Made by a program: the position numbers and the translations under genes. Shown one piece after another: positions 1 to 11,790 of a stretch of DNA of 64,000 bases. The notes below the pieces were generated by a model. The model was not told the DNA's origin and searched no databases. It was given only the letters and a program-made list of their open reading frames with translations. Positions within the stretch are counted from its first letter, which is position 1. The number at the start of each line of letters is the position of its first letter. This stretch comes from Hippophae tibetana (Eukaryota > Streptophyta > Magnoliopsida > Rosales > Elaeagnaceae). The stretch is taken from NCBI GenBank assembly GCA_037013495.1, contig CM072806.1:17839001-17903000 (forward strand), in the 5' to 3' direction.

Positions 1-264
1 ACTATCATTGGTGAGACTTTTCCTGATGAGCAACTATTTTCTTTTGATCATAGAAGTGTGTCATGGTACGCAGACTATGTTAATTATATCGTAAGCAATG
101 TGCTCCTACCTGAATTATCTTTCCAACAGAAGAAAAAATTCTTACACGATGTTAAGTACTATTTATGGGATAAGCCTTACTTGTTTAAGCATTGTGCAGA
201 TCAAATTATCAGAAGGTGTGTCCCAAAGGAAGAAATTGAAAATATACTTAAACATTATCATTCT
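1..264 (+). pseudogene. Ty3-gypsy pol fragment (RNase H to integrase linker)
   Basis: The frame is open from base 1 and reads TFPDEQLF, then SWYADYVNYIV, QQKKKFLHDVKYY, then DEPYLF-like and IIRRCVP. That series is typical of the segment between RNase H and the integrase zinc finger in plant Ty3-gypsy polyproteins. It stops resembling pol at about base 264 (LKHYHSF), before the integrase core would begin, and runs into LTR-like DNA. It has no start of its own, so it is a cut-off remnant and not a gene. Family recognition is from memory of these polyproteins. Confidence 0.75.
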
Positions 265-1271
265 TTTTACGCATGCCACGTGTCACCATATGATTGGCTA
301 CGAGAAATAAAGAGACATGTGGCAGCTTTTCATTGGGTGGGCAGGCCGGGCGCATAGAGAACAGATGGACCGCGATGCACGAGATTTCCTCGCGCTGGAA
401 GTGTGTTAACGGCTGGAAGTGTGTGCCGTTTCTGCGTTTTTATTTTACCAAATCATGCCACGTTTCGTCATGTTATTGGCTGGAATATTTAGGAGACACG
501 TGGCTGCCTATTTGTCGTTGAAATGCGAGGGTGTACGCTGCTTGGATGAACTGCGTCACACGGGATTGAAGGCGAGCTGCTCGGTGCGCGACAACTTGGT
601 TCCACGCGCTTCAATCTGGACCGTTCAACTGATCCAACGGTGAGCGATGTGCCTCGGGGAAATTCTGTGCAACCAACATGTGGGTCCTATCCTACACGCC
701 AGTCTGCGCGACAAGTGGGCCCCACGTGTGCCGAGTTGCACGCTTCAGGAATTCCGGCCCAATCGCTTTTGTTGCGTCTGGATTTCACGTGCCCAATCTT
801 GACCGTTGATGGGATGATCGAGCGGTGTGTGTTGGGCGTTGTGAATGTCGTGAGTGGCTCTTCTCCTGCGCAGAAATTCAAATTTTTATTAATTGTATTT
901 TGACCCACAAATTTAATTCAAATTAATTTCTAAACTTTCTTTAATTACAGTTACGCCCTTTTTTCTAATTTAAATTAAATTTTTAAACTTTTAATAATTA
1001 CAATTAAGCCCGATTTTAATTTAAATTATATTTTCGACTTTTATAAATTGTAATTAAGAACTCTATTATTTGAAATTATATTTGTGGACATAAATTAGCA
1101 ATTAAGTACGGTTTCGATTTAAATTATTTAATTTTATTAAAAATGTATTTCTTAAAACATAAAAGGTAAATATTAATTTATTTTACTAAAATTAACCAAA
1201 AATGTCAAGAACATAGCAATTATAATTAATAAAATAGATGAAAATAGCTATATAAAATACAGTTATCAACA
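265..1271 (-). mobile_element. Truncated LTR of a Ty3-gypsy (Tat/Athila-like) element
   Basis: Read on the minus strand, this begins TGATAACTGTATTTTATATA at 1271 and continues through an AT-rich part to about 885 and a GC-rich part to about 270. The AT-rich part is closely similar, base by base, to 56076-56442, which is the same end of the complete solo LTR at 54444-56442. The other end of this copy is missing: at about 264 it abuts a pol fragment in the opposite orientation. Confidence 0.7.
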
Positions 1272-1290
1272 CCCCCAAACTTAAGTTTTT
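1272..1290 (-). other. Polypurine tract next to the gypsy LTR
   Basis: On the minus strand the bases read TTAAGTTTGGGGGTGT and lead straight into the LTR start TGATAAC. A purine-rich primer for plus-strand synthesis directly before a 3' LTR fixes the minus orientation of this element. Confidence 0.65.
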
Positions 1291-1886
1291 GCTAGTTCTC
1301 GAGCAAAAGAAAAGAAATAAAACCAAGATAACTGCATTTAAAATAGTGATTTTCAAAATATTTCTTTTTAATCATTCCAAATTACATAACTCAAAGAAAT
1401 AAAAGAATTCTATCTAAGTATCAAAAACAATTTAAAAATATATTACATTTTCACAATGAATTTTAGTGTATGTGAGTCTTTTCATATTTCATCACATGAA
1501 ATCCGGATCAGTTTATGCAAATATAAAATCAAACAGATTTTAATGAAATCAAAAATCTCATAAGTTTATTTTTCATTTCTCTCTCCACTAATATAGACAA
1601 ACATAACCAAAAATCAATAGAAATTTATTAAGCTTGTAATGTATGGCTTATGTAAAGGTAGGATAAAGGATAATATTTAGCTCAAAACTTTTCCTAAACT
1701 CATGATTTTAGGATTGAAACAAGATATCTTCTATCATCATAATAAATACTTCCCAATTTGGGACTTAACATCACATACAATAACCATTTTTTTTCTGTTT
1801 TTTTTAGTATTCTCTTTTTTCCGATATATCATTAAATATTTACTAACAATTGTCACATGTTAGTGAGATAAGAAAAATATATATAT

Positions 1887-1934
<48 letters not shown>

Positions 1935-2440
1935 TTAAGTAGGCTTTTGAAATGAAATAAAAATATATATATAAACTTTGAAGCTCAAAAGGGGTATACT
2001 ACGGATAAAGCATGTGAAGGTAGATAGAAAGGCTCAAACGATCCAAAGATGGCCTAAATCATTTTCTTGGTTAAATGTTTTTTATAATTTCGCCTCGAGA
2101 GAAAATCAAACAAATTCTAAGAACTGTGACACCACAAATATCAATTGAATTCCTTACTCACATAAACCTTCTCTAAATTATCATAGCAACTCAAAAATCA
2201 AGACTAGTGCTCATAAATATTTATTCTTGTAAAAATGAAACATGCGTAAAAATTATTCATCGCTTAGACAATATTCAAATTTTTCAAGGAGTTATGTATT
2301 ATTTAAAATGAAGAAATAAAATAACAAAAATTAGATCACCATTAAACGTAAAATATCTTCTAATGTTCGATCAACCAAACAAACAAAGCTAGACAAGCAA
2401 CAATATCAAGCAATATTTCCAATAAGTTTAATCTCAACAG
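1291..2440. other. Retroelement-derived AT-rich stretch, no gene
   Basis: No open frame or recognisable domain. The first bases, next to the polypurine tract, belong to the 3' noncoding part of the gypsy element. The rest is AT-rich and contains a dinucleotide microsatellite. Confidence 0.5.
1890..1925. repeat. (CA)n microsatellite
   Basis: About 18 uninterrupted CA units, flanked on both sides by short TA runs. Confidence 0.95.
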
Positions 2441-2441
2441 T

Positions 2442-2816
2442 TTACGAGGGATTTGATTGTTCATTAGAAAGGCTACCAAATTGACTCATTAGGTTGGAAG
2501 AATAGTTCTTGAAAAGTTTATCCTGGTTATCAAAAAATTTCATGTGACTGTTAGCTAGACTGTTGACTTTGCCTCGAAAAATTCCTTCAAGTATTTGATG
2601 CCTCAAAGTAGAAAGTAGAATGAAAACCTCATCCATGGTTGCAATCCAATTTTAGATGGATCGCCTTATGGTAATACTGGCCAGATCCAATCATTAGGTC
2701 AAAACTTTGACGAATTTGTTTCTAGTTTAACTTGTTCAATTCAATGAGTGATTGTTGCAATTCGTGAGAAACTCCTTTATCTCAGCAAAAACGTGAATGT
2801 TGTCAGTTGATCCCAT
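2442..2816 (-). pseudogene. 5' start of a gypsy gag region, degenerate
   Basis: On the minus strand an ATG at 2816, about 340 bp inside the primer-binding site at 3152-3163, begins MGSTDNIHVFAEIKEFL and is stopped after about 32 codons. A second short frame (2636-2442) follows. The same start region recurs in decayed form at about 38920-39060, so both are copies of one retroelement family. Distance from the PBS suggests the gag N-terminus, but no gag domain is visible. Confidence 0.4.
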
Positions 2817-3151
2817 AGTCAATTTAAATCAATGAATCATTCACAAAATATCCAACTACTCCATAAAATAAAAAGAAACTTGTGCGTACACATTTTAATG
2901 ATAGATGATACGTCCTATTTTTCGCAACCATATTATAGTAATAACGAAATTCATCATTCCTTTAAAGAAGACAAGTCATTACAATTCTTCGTGGTAGTAA
3001 TTTCAATTTTTTGCCTTAGGTTCCTCCTGAGTTCAATCATTAATTAGTGTCATTGATTTGCACATGTTTCTTATTGGCTATTGTACAAGTAAATAATTGA
3101 AACAAAAAAAACTTCTAGAAATAAATTTTATTCCCAAGAGATCATAATCAT

Positions 3152-3163
3152 GTTCTGATACCA
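3152..3163 (-). other. Primer-binding site (initiator Met tRNA type)
   Basis: Minus-strand TGGTATCAGAAC, one base different from the TGGTATCAGAGC used by many plant LTR elements. Three bases separate it from the LTR that begins at 3167. Confidence 0.65.
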
Positions 3164-3166
3164 AAC

Positions 3167-4978
3167 TATCACACTTCAAAAAATGGGTATGTGAAATAAA
3201 AGTGGGTCAATTTTAAATTATATTTAACAGATATTTCTTTAATAAGCATGAAAAAATCAATTTCATAAATGATTTAAGTACCCTTTAGAAGTTTTCTACT
3301 CAAAAGGTAAAATTCATTATAAAATCATAAATTTAAATCCAATACATCAATTAAAATTCATCAAAGTCTCAACCTGTGTAACCGTAAATTATAATAGCCA
3401 ATAAATAAAATGATTCATGTCAAACCTGGTAACGTTTGAAACCTTTATATAAAACCCTCATGCCTTCACCACAATTATTTTGAATAACGCAATTGAAAGG
3501 TAAGAAAATAATGGGGGTGGGCTACACATAGCTTAGTTGTTGTCAACTCTAAAATATTATTTTAATAAACAATTATTCGTTATGCATGTTATTTATAATT
3601 AATAAAATTTTGTAAAGGGTAATCATCATCAATATCATTGTACAATGTGAGGATATTTTTAATCATAAAAATGTGGTATACTTATAGTTCCTCACTTTTG
3701 AAGAAGCAAGGAAGTGTATATAACCGGTAACCCAAAACATTATTCATTCAGTAAAAATCATGATATGCAACACAAATCCAATGTATGATATACAACCATA
3801 TATGTAGTGTTTATTCAAATACATGGACATATGTATGGTCCAACTCCAAGATGTATATGGGTCCACCTCTAACTCTATGTACGATCACAATACATACAAC
3901 ATATGTATCAATCAATTCAACATCATATAGACCTTCGTCTATGGATAATCAACTCCAAAAAATAGGGGTCCAACTCCAAGGCCCACGTGCAATCAACAAA
4001 ACCACAATAGACGACAAGCTCCAAACATAATGGAGGGTCCAACTTTGAGGATCATGTGTGAGCAAAAAAAACATGGTTAACAATCCATCACAATATTAAA
4101 CAGACACAATCCACAACCACAATAATCCACAATTACATATAAACCCATAGACGAAATATCTCTAAAGATACATATGTATACAATGCATAACTATAGTTTG
4201 TCGAAAATAAATTATTACAAATAGTAGCCCATGGATACCATACTCTATAAGACGGAATACATGTGTACTCCCCAAGTATAAAACCATTCTCATGTTGCAT
4301 GTATAAAATGCTCAGATGTCATATCACACTTTCAATGTTCATTTCACATCAATATTTGATTCTCGTTTATATGTAAAAAAATTCCAATGTATGCATAATA
4401 AAATATTTATAATGAGTATCTTATTTTAAGCAACATTTATAACATTATAACATTATAACATTACTCATAAAATTATGGCATCTAGTTTTCCACTTCTATT
4501 CAAAACATATGATGCATGTCATTTCATTTATCAAAACAAGCATCGATTTAAAAAGTTAGAATAATAATCCTTACTTGGAAATTTATTCCACCACTAATCC
4601 TCTAAACCATAACTCTTTGATATTTCATCCTCGAAATATGCTTCAAAATGTACCAAAAATCTGAACATTTTTAGAGAGAAAAAATTTAGAGAGAGGATGA
4701 ACACATGTAATATTTAAGTGAAATGAGAAGGGGAGGATATAGCTATTTATAGACAAAAAATTTGGGTGCTCGTCGCCAAGCTCGCCAAGGCTAGGGGCGA
4801 GGGTATGAAAAGGTGGTAGTGGCAAGTTAGGGGCGAGTTATATAGAGATTTTCCAAAAACAATTCATTCGATCCGATTTTTCACATGAAAACTTTCCAAT
4901 ACATCCCTACAATTCAAAAAATTGTTTAAATTCCTTTTAAGATACTTATATAAATTATAACAGATTTGGTGTTTTACA
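3167..4978 (-). mobile_element. Probable gypsy 5' LTR, 1.8 kb
   Basis: The left end TATCACACTTC lies three bases from the primer-binding site and resembles the TGTCACACTTC start of several plant gypsy LTRs, with one G-to-A change. The right end is placed at TTTTACA (4978), because the DNA beyond it matches another LTR (around 60391). The interior holds short recurring phrases such as GGTCCAACTCCAAG near 3838 and 3968. No second copy is in the window, so the right boundary is inferred. Confidence 0.45.
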
Positions 4979-5940
4979 CAAACAAATCCACTAAGCAATA
5001 AAACAATTACCACGCCGACAAAAAGAAAACACCCATTACCTCTATCAATCGGGACCTCTATCTAAACTACCTATTGATGTCCTCGCTTACTACCTCCGCA
5101 ATAACCTAGTTCGATACAAAAACCTGACTCTCCTCCAAAATTAGCACCACCCAATATGGTGTGATCAATAACCGTGAATCAATAATGTGAAAGAAAGAAA
5201 CAATCAACTTTTAGGACAAAACTCAATAACTAACAACCAGAAATCACTGTGGAAAAAACTTTCACCATAATCCACAAATCATTTACGTGTGACATATAGT
5301 CACCCACGTATCGTACACAACTAAAAATTTCTCAACTCAATCTCATTGTGTTGTGTCTTACACAAAAATAATAGCCTTGAGCTTAACACTCAAGCACGCT
5401 ATTTTTTCCACAATACTCAGCTGACACACAACACATAACTACACATGCTCCTCTTATAAATCCCTTTCGTAAACATCACCTAAAGTACTTACCACTCAAT
5501 AGCATGGTTTTTCCACACAATCATGAATCATTAATGCCTAACAATACGTAATAGTGATCCGAAAATAGAAGAATGAGTTGTCAATTTAACAAAGCTTTTC
5601 CAGATATTTTCTAGATAAAAACCACAAAGAGAAGAGGAGTATTTATGGAAAAATACCAACGATCAGACCATCTTGCCACGATTCTCTCTTTAGTCCTTGC
5701 TGACCATCTCACCAAGGCATTGTTGAAAGGTATGGTTAGGCCTTGTTGAGGGGTGTGGCGAGGTGCCAAAATACATATTTCTTTGTTCCAAAAATGCCAA
5801 GTAATTTTCATAAATGAAACAAAAACTTGAGCAACAATGTCTACTAAAACCAATCACGTAGGGTGTGTGTATGTATGAATATACTTGCATATAACGTGTA
5901 TCTAACTATGTGTTTATGTCTATTAATGATCCGTATCAAT
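4979..5940 (-). mobile_element. SIRE-like copia LTR relic
   Basis: Bases 4985-5500 run parallel to about 60395-61000: shared words include ACTAAG-AATGAAAC, ATTACCTCTATCA, CACCACC-AATGTGGTGTGAT and ACACAAGCACGC-like blocks in the same order. At 60 kb this sequence adjoins a primer-binding site and copia gag, so it is LTR. Bases 5600-5930 resemble 56960-57230. The gypsy LTR ending at 4978 seems to have inserted into it. The outer end is not resolved. Confidence 0.45.
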
Positions 5941-7191
5941 TAACTTTACACAAAGAAAAACAAAATAACGATTTTACACGTGAAAAACTAACTTAAAGAC
6001 AATTGAACAAAAGAGAAATTTAAAAATATATACAGCAATTTATGTGTCTTTATCTAGTTTACTTAATTGTGTATATTCGCAAATAGTAACTTTAATTGCA
6101 TTTACTTTTTTTTGTCTGTTTTTTTAGAATTCAATTTTAATAGTGATAACATAACACTATAGGCGGCCACTCGAGCATATTCCACTACTTATGCACCGAT
6201 AATCCCAATTCTAATTATTTATAACTTGTATACGATTTATAGTTAAGTAATTCATATCAATCATGTAATTACAATTCTTAGTCTAAATAATTATTCAAAT
6301 ATTTAATTACTTATTTTATAATTTTTTGATTAATTGATGAAAATAAATATCATAAATATTTATAAATATGATGAAGATTTTAAAGATATCCACCATTAAC
6401 AATAACATTATAAACATTTCTATAAAATTTAAATTCTCATGTGGTAAACCTTGTAACTCAAACTAAAAAAAAAAAAAAAAATCGTCAGAGTTCAACATGT
6501 GATACTTTTATGAATTCTCAATAACATTGTCAATTTCATGGACAAAAGCTGAACGTGGTGCATCATGTGGGTAATTTTCTGCCTTCAAAATATGACTTCA
6601 TAAATATTTATATCTCAGGGTTAAAAATAATTCTGAAGTTTCATTAAAAAAAAAATAGATATTTCATTACTGAAATATTGTCAAAGGTGTAAAATTCATA
6701 AAACTTAAAAAATTTCAATCTAAAAAAATTAAATCAATCAGTAAACACTCACTTAATTTTTATAAACTTTATCTGTAATCAATATAAAATATTACTTCTA
6801 ACATTCTTGTCCGTATTTATCTCTATTAAAACCTAAAATTTTATATTTTTAACTTATTTTATTATATTATATTTTATTTGAATCATTTATTTATTTATTT
6901 TTTTTTTTCAATAGCCATTTCAGTTTTTTAGTTGCTTATCGTTGTACATAAACGAGTTCAAGCAAGAACCGGAAAACCAATAAAGAATGCAAGCAACAAG
7001 CCGAAATACATCTTTGATCTTTCTATTATTAAAATCAATTTCTATGACTATATCTTCTAGTGACCTTTATATAGCCATAGGAAGAAAATAATTTACACAG
7101 CTACAACACTCAGACGTAGGAGAATTAGGGTCATGTACCAAACTAAGAAACTAGAATGTGCAATAATTAGATGATACAACAAACTTAATGG
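5941..7191. other. AT-rich intergenic DNA
   Basis: No credible coding frame. Homopolymer and AT-rich runs. The last 150 bases (about 7040-7190) may be the 3' untranslated or LTR part of the copia relic that follows, but there is no second copy to prove it. Confidence 0.4.
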
Positions 7192-7925
7192 CTAAGCTTT
7201 CTTCTTATCACCGGATGAATTATACCGAGATGATAATTGGTCATCAACTGTAATACCTCCCATCAAACTCATTGGTTGAATGAAGATTCTGAGTTTGTTC
7301 CTCAAAGGGACAAATTGTAATGCTGGTAAGAGTTTTGGTAAAAAGGTCTGAGGTTGTTCAACAGAAGGTATATATTTCACTAGAAGTTGTTTTTCCAACA
7401 CTTTTTCTAAACAAAATGAAAATCAAGCTCCACATGCTTAATCTTTGAATGAATAATTGGATTGGCTGCAAGAGATACTGTACTCAACCTATCACACCAT
7501 AATGTGCTAGGTGTAGAAAATTCAATACGCAGCTCAGTAAGGAGTGTCTTAACCCATATGATATCAATAGTGATATTAATTAAAATCCTATATTTTGCCA
7601 CTGTTCTAGATCTAGAAATTGAGGCTTGCTTCTTGGATGACCAAGTTATTGGATTAGGTCCAAGAAAAACAACAAGACCATATGTTGGTCTTCTTTTGGA
7701 TTTGATCCCCAATTGGCATAAAATAATCCTTGTAGAGTTGAATCACTTGAAACACTAAGCTACGATGCAGATTTCCCTTGAGATATTTCGAGTTGCATTT
7801 AACACCAAACCAGGTACAATCATGAATTGGCACATTTTCTTGACTGCAACCGTGAGATCTAACCTCACATAATGTAATGCTCCAATAATATTTATATAAA
7901 AACTAGGATTATGAAAAACCCTTCC
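7192..7925 (-). pseudogene. Ty1-copia reverse transcriptase end and RNase H, decayed
   Basis: On the minus strand the order is RT thumb remnant (ALHYVRLDLTVAVKKMCQFM, about 7890-7830), then RNase H: YGLVVFLGPNPITWSSKKQA, SRSRTVAKYR, WVKTLLTELRI, TLWCDRLSTV, NPIIHSKIKHVELDFHFV, and in another frame QLLVKYIPSVEQ. These are the copia blocks up to the tRNA-proximal tail. At least one frameshift (near 7405) and stops near 7750 show it is dead. The neighbouring HVA22 gene lies on the same strand but is unrelated. Confidence 0.85.
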
Positions 7926-8389
7926 AGCATGAGCTCATGCACATTGTATTCTTCAGAGTCTTGGTTCTTCATTCCTGAAAAGTTAAATCACAATTCACCA
8001 TTACTCTTAGGCCAAATATCAATTTGTTAAGCAATCTATGGTGATGTGAATTAATTAATTATTTTTGAGATTAATTTGTGATCCAAATGATATGACTCCT
8101 CAACCCTACCATCATGAATCCAAGCTCAATCCCATAATATTTCTTATATTTATTAAATAAAGAGGACTTTATTTACATAAAATAAAATAAAAGGACGAAG
8201 GGTTATACTTGCAACTATATTCGAAGTTCAGGAATAAAAAATGTTATTTACCCCACTTTATCTGCCAAAGATTTGAAAAAGTTAAGCAAGTACAATTAAA
8301 ACTAGAGAGCAACAAATTTACATTTACGTCTTAACCATTAATTCTATACACACTGTTTACCTACCACTTAAACACTAGCTATGTTAATT
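7926..8389. other. Spacer between copia relic and HVA22 gene
   Basis: AT-rich. Probably includes the 3' untranslated region and poly(A) site of the minus-strand HVA22 gene; AATAAA-type words on the minus strand occur near 8153-8175. No coding frame recognised. Confidence 0.4.
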
Positions 8390-8479
8390 TTAATTGAGAA
8401 GAATTGCGCTTCCTTGTGCTGCAGAACGACTTTTCCTTAATTTTCCACCAGTAACCCGAATGGTTTCTTCCATGACCGT

Positions 8480-10472
8480 CTATTTTGGAGAAGGGTTTAC
8501 GTTTTCAGTTTGCGAGGAAGAAGGCGATGCCTCCATCTGCATTGGTTCAACTTCAGCCGGGGCAGATTTGCTGGACTTTTCAGATGCAGCAGCTGCTATA
8601 TGACTACGTGAATTGGCTGATTGGTTTTGAGAATTTGAAGCAGTTGCTTCTGTAGCTTCTCTAGGGATTTGTAATGAAGCCAGCTCATCTGCTATCTCCT
8701 TTTGGTTCCGACTTGAAGCTGTACTGGAGGTTGGAGAAGTTGATTCTTCAGGCTGCTGATGTTTTGTACCAACTGCTGTTTGGCGACTTGGAGCAACAGA
8801 AGGTACCTGACCAGCAGGAGGTTGCCGAGTTCGGGCTCCTTGTCGCTGTCATCCCAAAAAAATTTAGGACATGAGACATTAGTACCATAAGGCACAAGAA
8901 AGAGAGGAATTTTGATATAAAAGTTATCAAAAAAAGTGCCTGTCATAGTCTCCCATAATGGATGCCAATTCTAACCGATAGATAATCCATTAAGCAAAAT
9001 ACATACAGATGTTAATAATAAAGGACGGACTACTCTTTAAGTTTCAAGTCTTAACCAAGTACCTAATTCAAATACAATCCTAAACATTAGCCATACGGAA
9101 CCACAACAATTGATGCAGGGGGGGAGATACACAAACATCTTCAAAAGATCTTAGCAGATTGGAAATAAAAAAAATACGAATTAACTACAAGTATGCAAGT
9201 TTCCACTTTGAAAATTTAAAATACTTGATTATAAAAATGAAAAACAAATAGCAATTTATAAAAAGCCCCCCCTTAAAATAAATCAGTAAGGCAAAATAGG
9301 TTTTACATTACTTCTAACACTACCCTGCTCTGGAAGAACAATGCACCCAAAAATTCATATTATTTGCCAGCAAAATATGCTGCATCAATAAGTGGTATGA
9401 AAGTTTGACTCAAAATCTAAATAAAAAAAGTATTATGTCAGAGCGATAAAAGATACAACATATATTAGAATCATATTTGACAACTACCTGAGATGGTTGA
9501 GGCCTTGGGGTTGATTGTGCGGCAACATACTGCAATATATCAAATATTCTAGTCTGGCAGCTCTTTGCAGCTCTTTGCCAATATAAAACTACAATATCTC
9601 CAACTCTAGTCTTTAGCTCTAACAAGTTTCGATCAATTTCATTCTCATGCTTCGCAATATATGGTTTAAAGAAGGAATCATACACATAAGTTGTCCCCTG
9701 ACAAAAAACAGCTGTCATCACTAAAAGGAAAAGCAGCTAATATTAAGCAAACCAACTGGGTTTAATGTCATTAGAGAACCAGAATAAGTAACCATACCTT
9801 TGTCTTAGGATACCACAGGTAAACAATGAATAGCAACTTTACTTCGCTATACATTGGAATCCTTCAAAAATGGAATAAAAATGAGATATATATTTGCATA
9901 ATCAATACTGAACAAAGAGGTTTAGGGCAGGGGTCATGGCCAAATAAAATTATCACAACTTGAAATAACATATGTAAATGTAAATACAAATAAGGGTGTA
10001 TTTGTCATCTAGCATACCCATACTAGAATTTTTGGTTCCATCCCTGTGCATAATGAAATATGCATTACTTTTTAAAGAAAAAAGATTCCCCAGGTTCAAA
10101 TTAGAAACAATTACCATGAAACAAAAGTATCACCAAATTTCTCAAAAACTGTCAAAAATGCCACCAATATCCTGAGACAGAAAAGGGAAGTTAATTTGCT
10201 ATTAAGAATTAACTAGGAGACCAGTGATGACAGAAATATCAATGCATATTAAACATACCAATATTGACACCAAAAGCGTAGTTGCTCAATCTCTGGCTTG
10301 TTATTTTCAACAGTTTTGTAACACTCATAAGCTGGATAAGCATAGCCAAGAACCATTCTGAAACATTGTTGACAATGTCAAATTTGATAATAACATGTAA
10401 CTCCAACCATTAATGAAAAGAGAGTTGTCCAGCAACATACACGAGACCTCTGGTTAAAAAGGATCCTATCAT
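8480..10472 (-). CDS. HVA22-like protein (TB2/DP1/REEP family), six coding exons
   Basis: Exons on the minus strand: 10472-10441, 10357-10259, 10171-10115, 9861-9798, 9697-9488, 8845-8480 (828 bases, 275 residues). All joints obey GT-AG and keep frame. It begins MIGSFLTRGLVMVLGYAYPA. The TB2/DP1 domain fills about residues 10-100: PAYECYKTVE, LRFWCQYWILVAFLTVFE, VYLWYPKTKGTTYVYDSF, then IDRNLLELKTR and ILQYVAAQSTPRPQP. The last 120 residues are Ser/Thr/Gln/Pro-rich and probably disordered. Members are hairpin membrane proteins that shape the tubular endoplasmic reticulum, and some are induced by abscisic acid or stress. Odd: a TAG at 8482-8480 ends the frame, but it stays open for another 29 codons to a TAA at 8392-8390, over what looks like the usual C-terminal basic motif. 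The family is certain; the true C-terminus is not. Confidence 0.9.
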
Positions 10473-11790
10473 CTCGTACTACGGATCTGTAGATGGAAAT
10501 TAATCATTTGTCAAGTTCATAAACATGTTAATAGCAACCGAAATAACAAACCCAAGATGGAGTCCATACAAGATAGCTCTCCATCACAAAAGCATATTCT
10601 TATGAAGATGCTTTCCCAACTAGCTTACTAAAACAATATCTAAGTTTCCATATTGTAAAAGTACATAAAAAACCAGCAAGAAGTCAACTACCATAGATAT
10701 AAATCACTGAACAGAGATCTGAGATATTTAGATTTCAATATCCTAAGAACTCCAAAGCATTGCTATGACAAACAGAAAATAAAAACTAGTTTCATATTAC
10801 AGTCTGACATGGTTCTGCGATAGTAAACAGGTGATAGGAAAACATGAAAAAATAAATAAATAAAACCAATCCATCTTTCCCTATTCGTTTGAGAACAACG
10901 AGATGTTTTTACAAGAATTTTTGCTTAACTCGTCATGCGAACCACAACTATGCTTATGCAAACTATAGGTTCTTTTCTTCCCCATGAATCTCTCAGCAAA
11001 CAAATATTAATCCGGAAGATAAATGAATCACCAAAGAAACAATTACATTTTAAATTGACGATCTAGCTTAATGAGCAGAAATTTGAAGATTCTCGTAAGC
11101 TAAACTAAATGAAACCTTAAAAAACGAAAACACACTTTGTTTTCCTCAGTTTTATCAATAGCCAAACACAATGCTAATGTACCAAGACAGCACATAATCA
11201 GATTCGCTGAAAACACAAAGCAAAGAGGATGATCAAGCTATACGAAGCTTAAATAGCGAAATTAGGGCCAATAAAAAAGAATTAAACAAGAAGCTGATAA
11301 CCCGAGTTTTTTTGTCTAACTTCCGATAACTATCAAAAAAGCGAAAAATCAAGTTTCAATAAACCTCAAACAGTTTTTAAATAACACAGAAGCAAGAAAT
11401 TAGGCGCTCTCAAAATTTATATCGACGAAAATTGTTAAAAGTATCATAAAAATATCCGATTCAAGAGGGATTATAAACCTAAGAACTTCTAATAACTAAT
11501 TCAGTAAAGTAAACTAGAAAATATATACAAATTTAAAAACAAAAAATGAAATTGCAAGAACCTTGAGATTTTACTATGGATGAGATAGCGAAATAAGCAC
11601 AAGCAGAAATGATATAATGAGAATTAGTTGAAAGCACGAAAAAGAAGTGGAGTAATCATTCATAGCCGATGAATCCAAGCAGTGCGGCGGCGCGCAGAGA
11701 TATCGGTAAGCCAAAAATGACCGCGAGCAGGGAGAAGAATGTAAGAGTCCACAAGCAAAGCTCTCCGTGCGATTTTGCCGTTTAAAAGTG
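10473..11790 (-). other. HVA22 5' leader with probable intron, and promoter region
   Basis: Upstream of the start codon, CTACAG at about 10490 looks like an acceptor, so the leader is probably split by an intron of about 1.1 kb. The GC-richer block 11650-11790, with pyrimidine-rich TCTTCTCCC on the minus strand, is a good candidate for the first, noncoding exon. No clear TATA box stands out. Between are AT-rich bases with no coding frame. Confidence 0.45.

Noticed and set aside
640..908. Overlapping frames of 73-87 codons on both strands
   Set aside because: They lie in the GC-rich part of a gypsy LTR and have no protein resemblance.
7462..7758. A 98-codon plus-strand frame
   Set aside because: Antisense to the copia RNase H remnant.
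8394..8946. Frames on both strands over the last HVA22 exon (for example 8692-8946 minus)
   Set aside because: Wrong phase relative to the spliced gene; the exon reading is fixed by splice sites and the family match.
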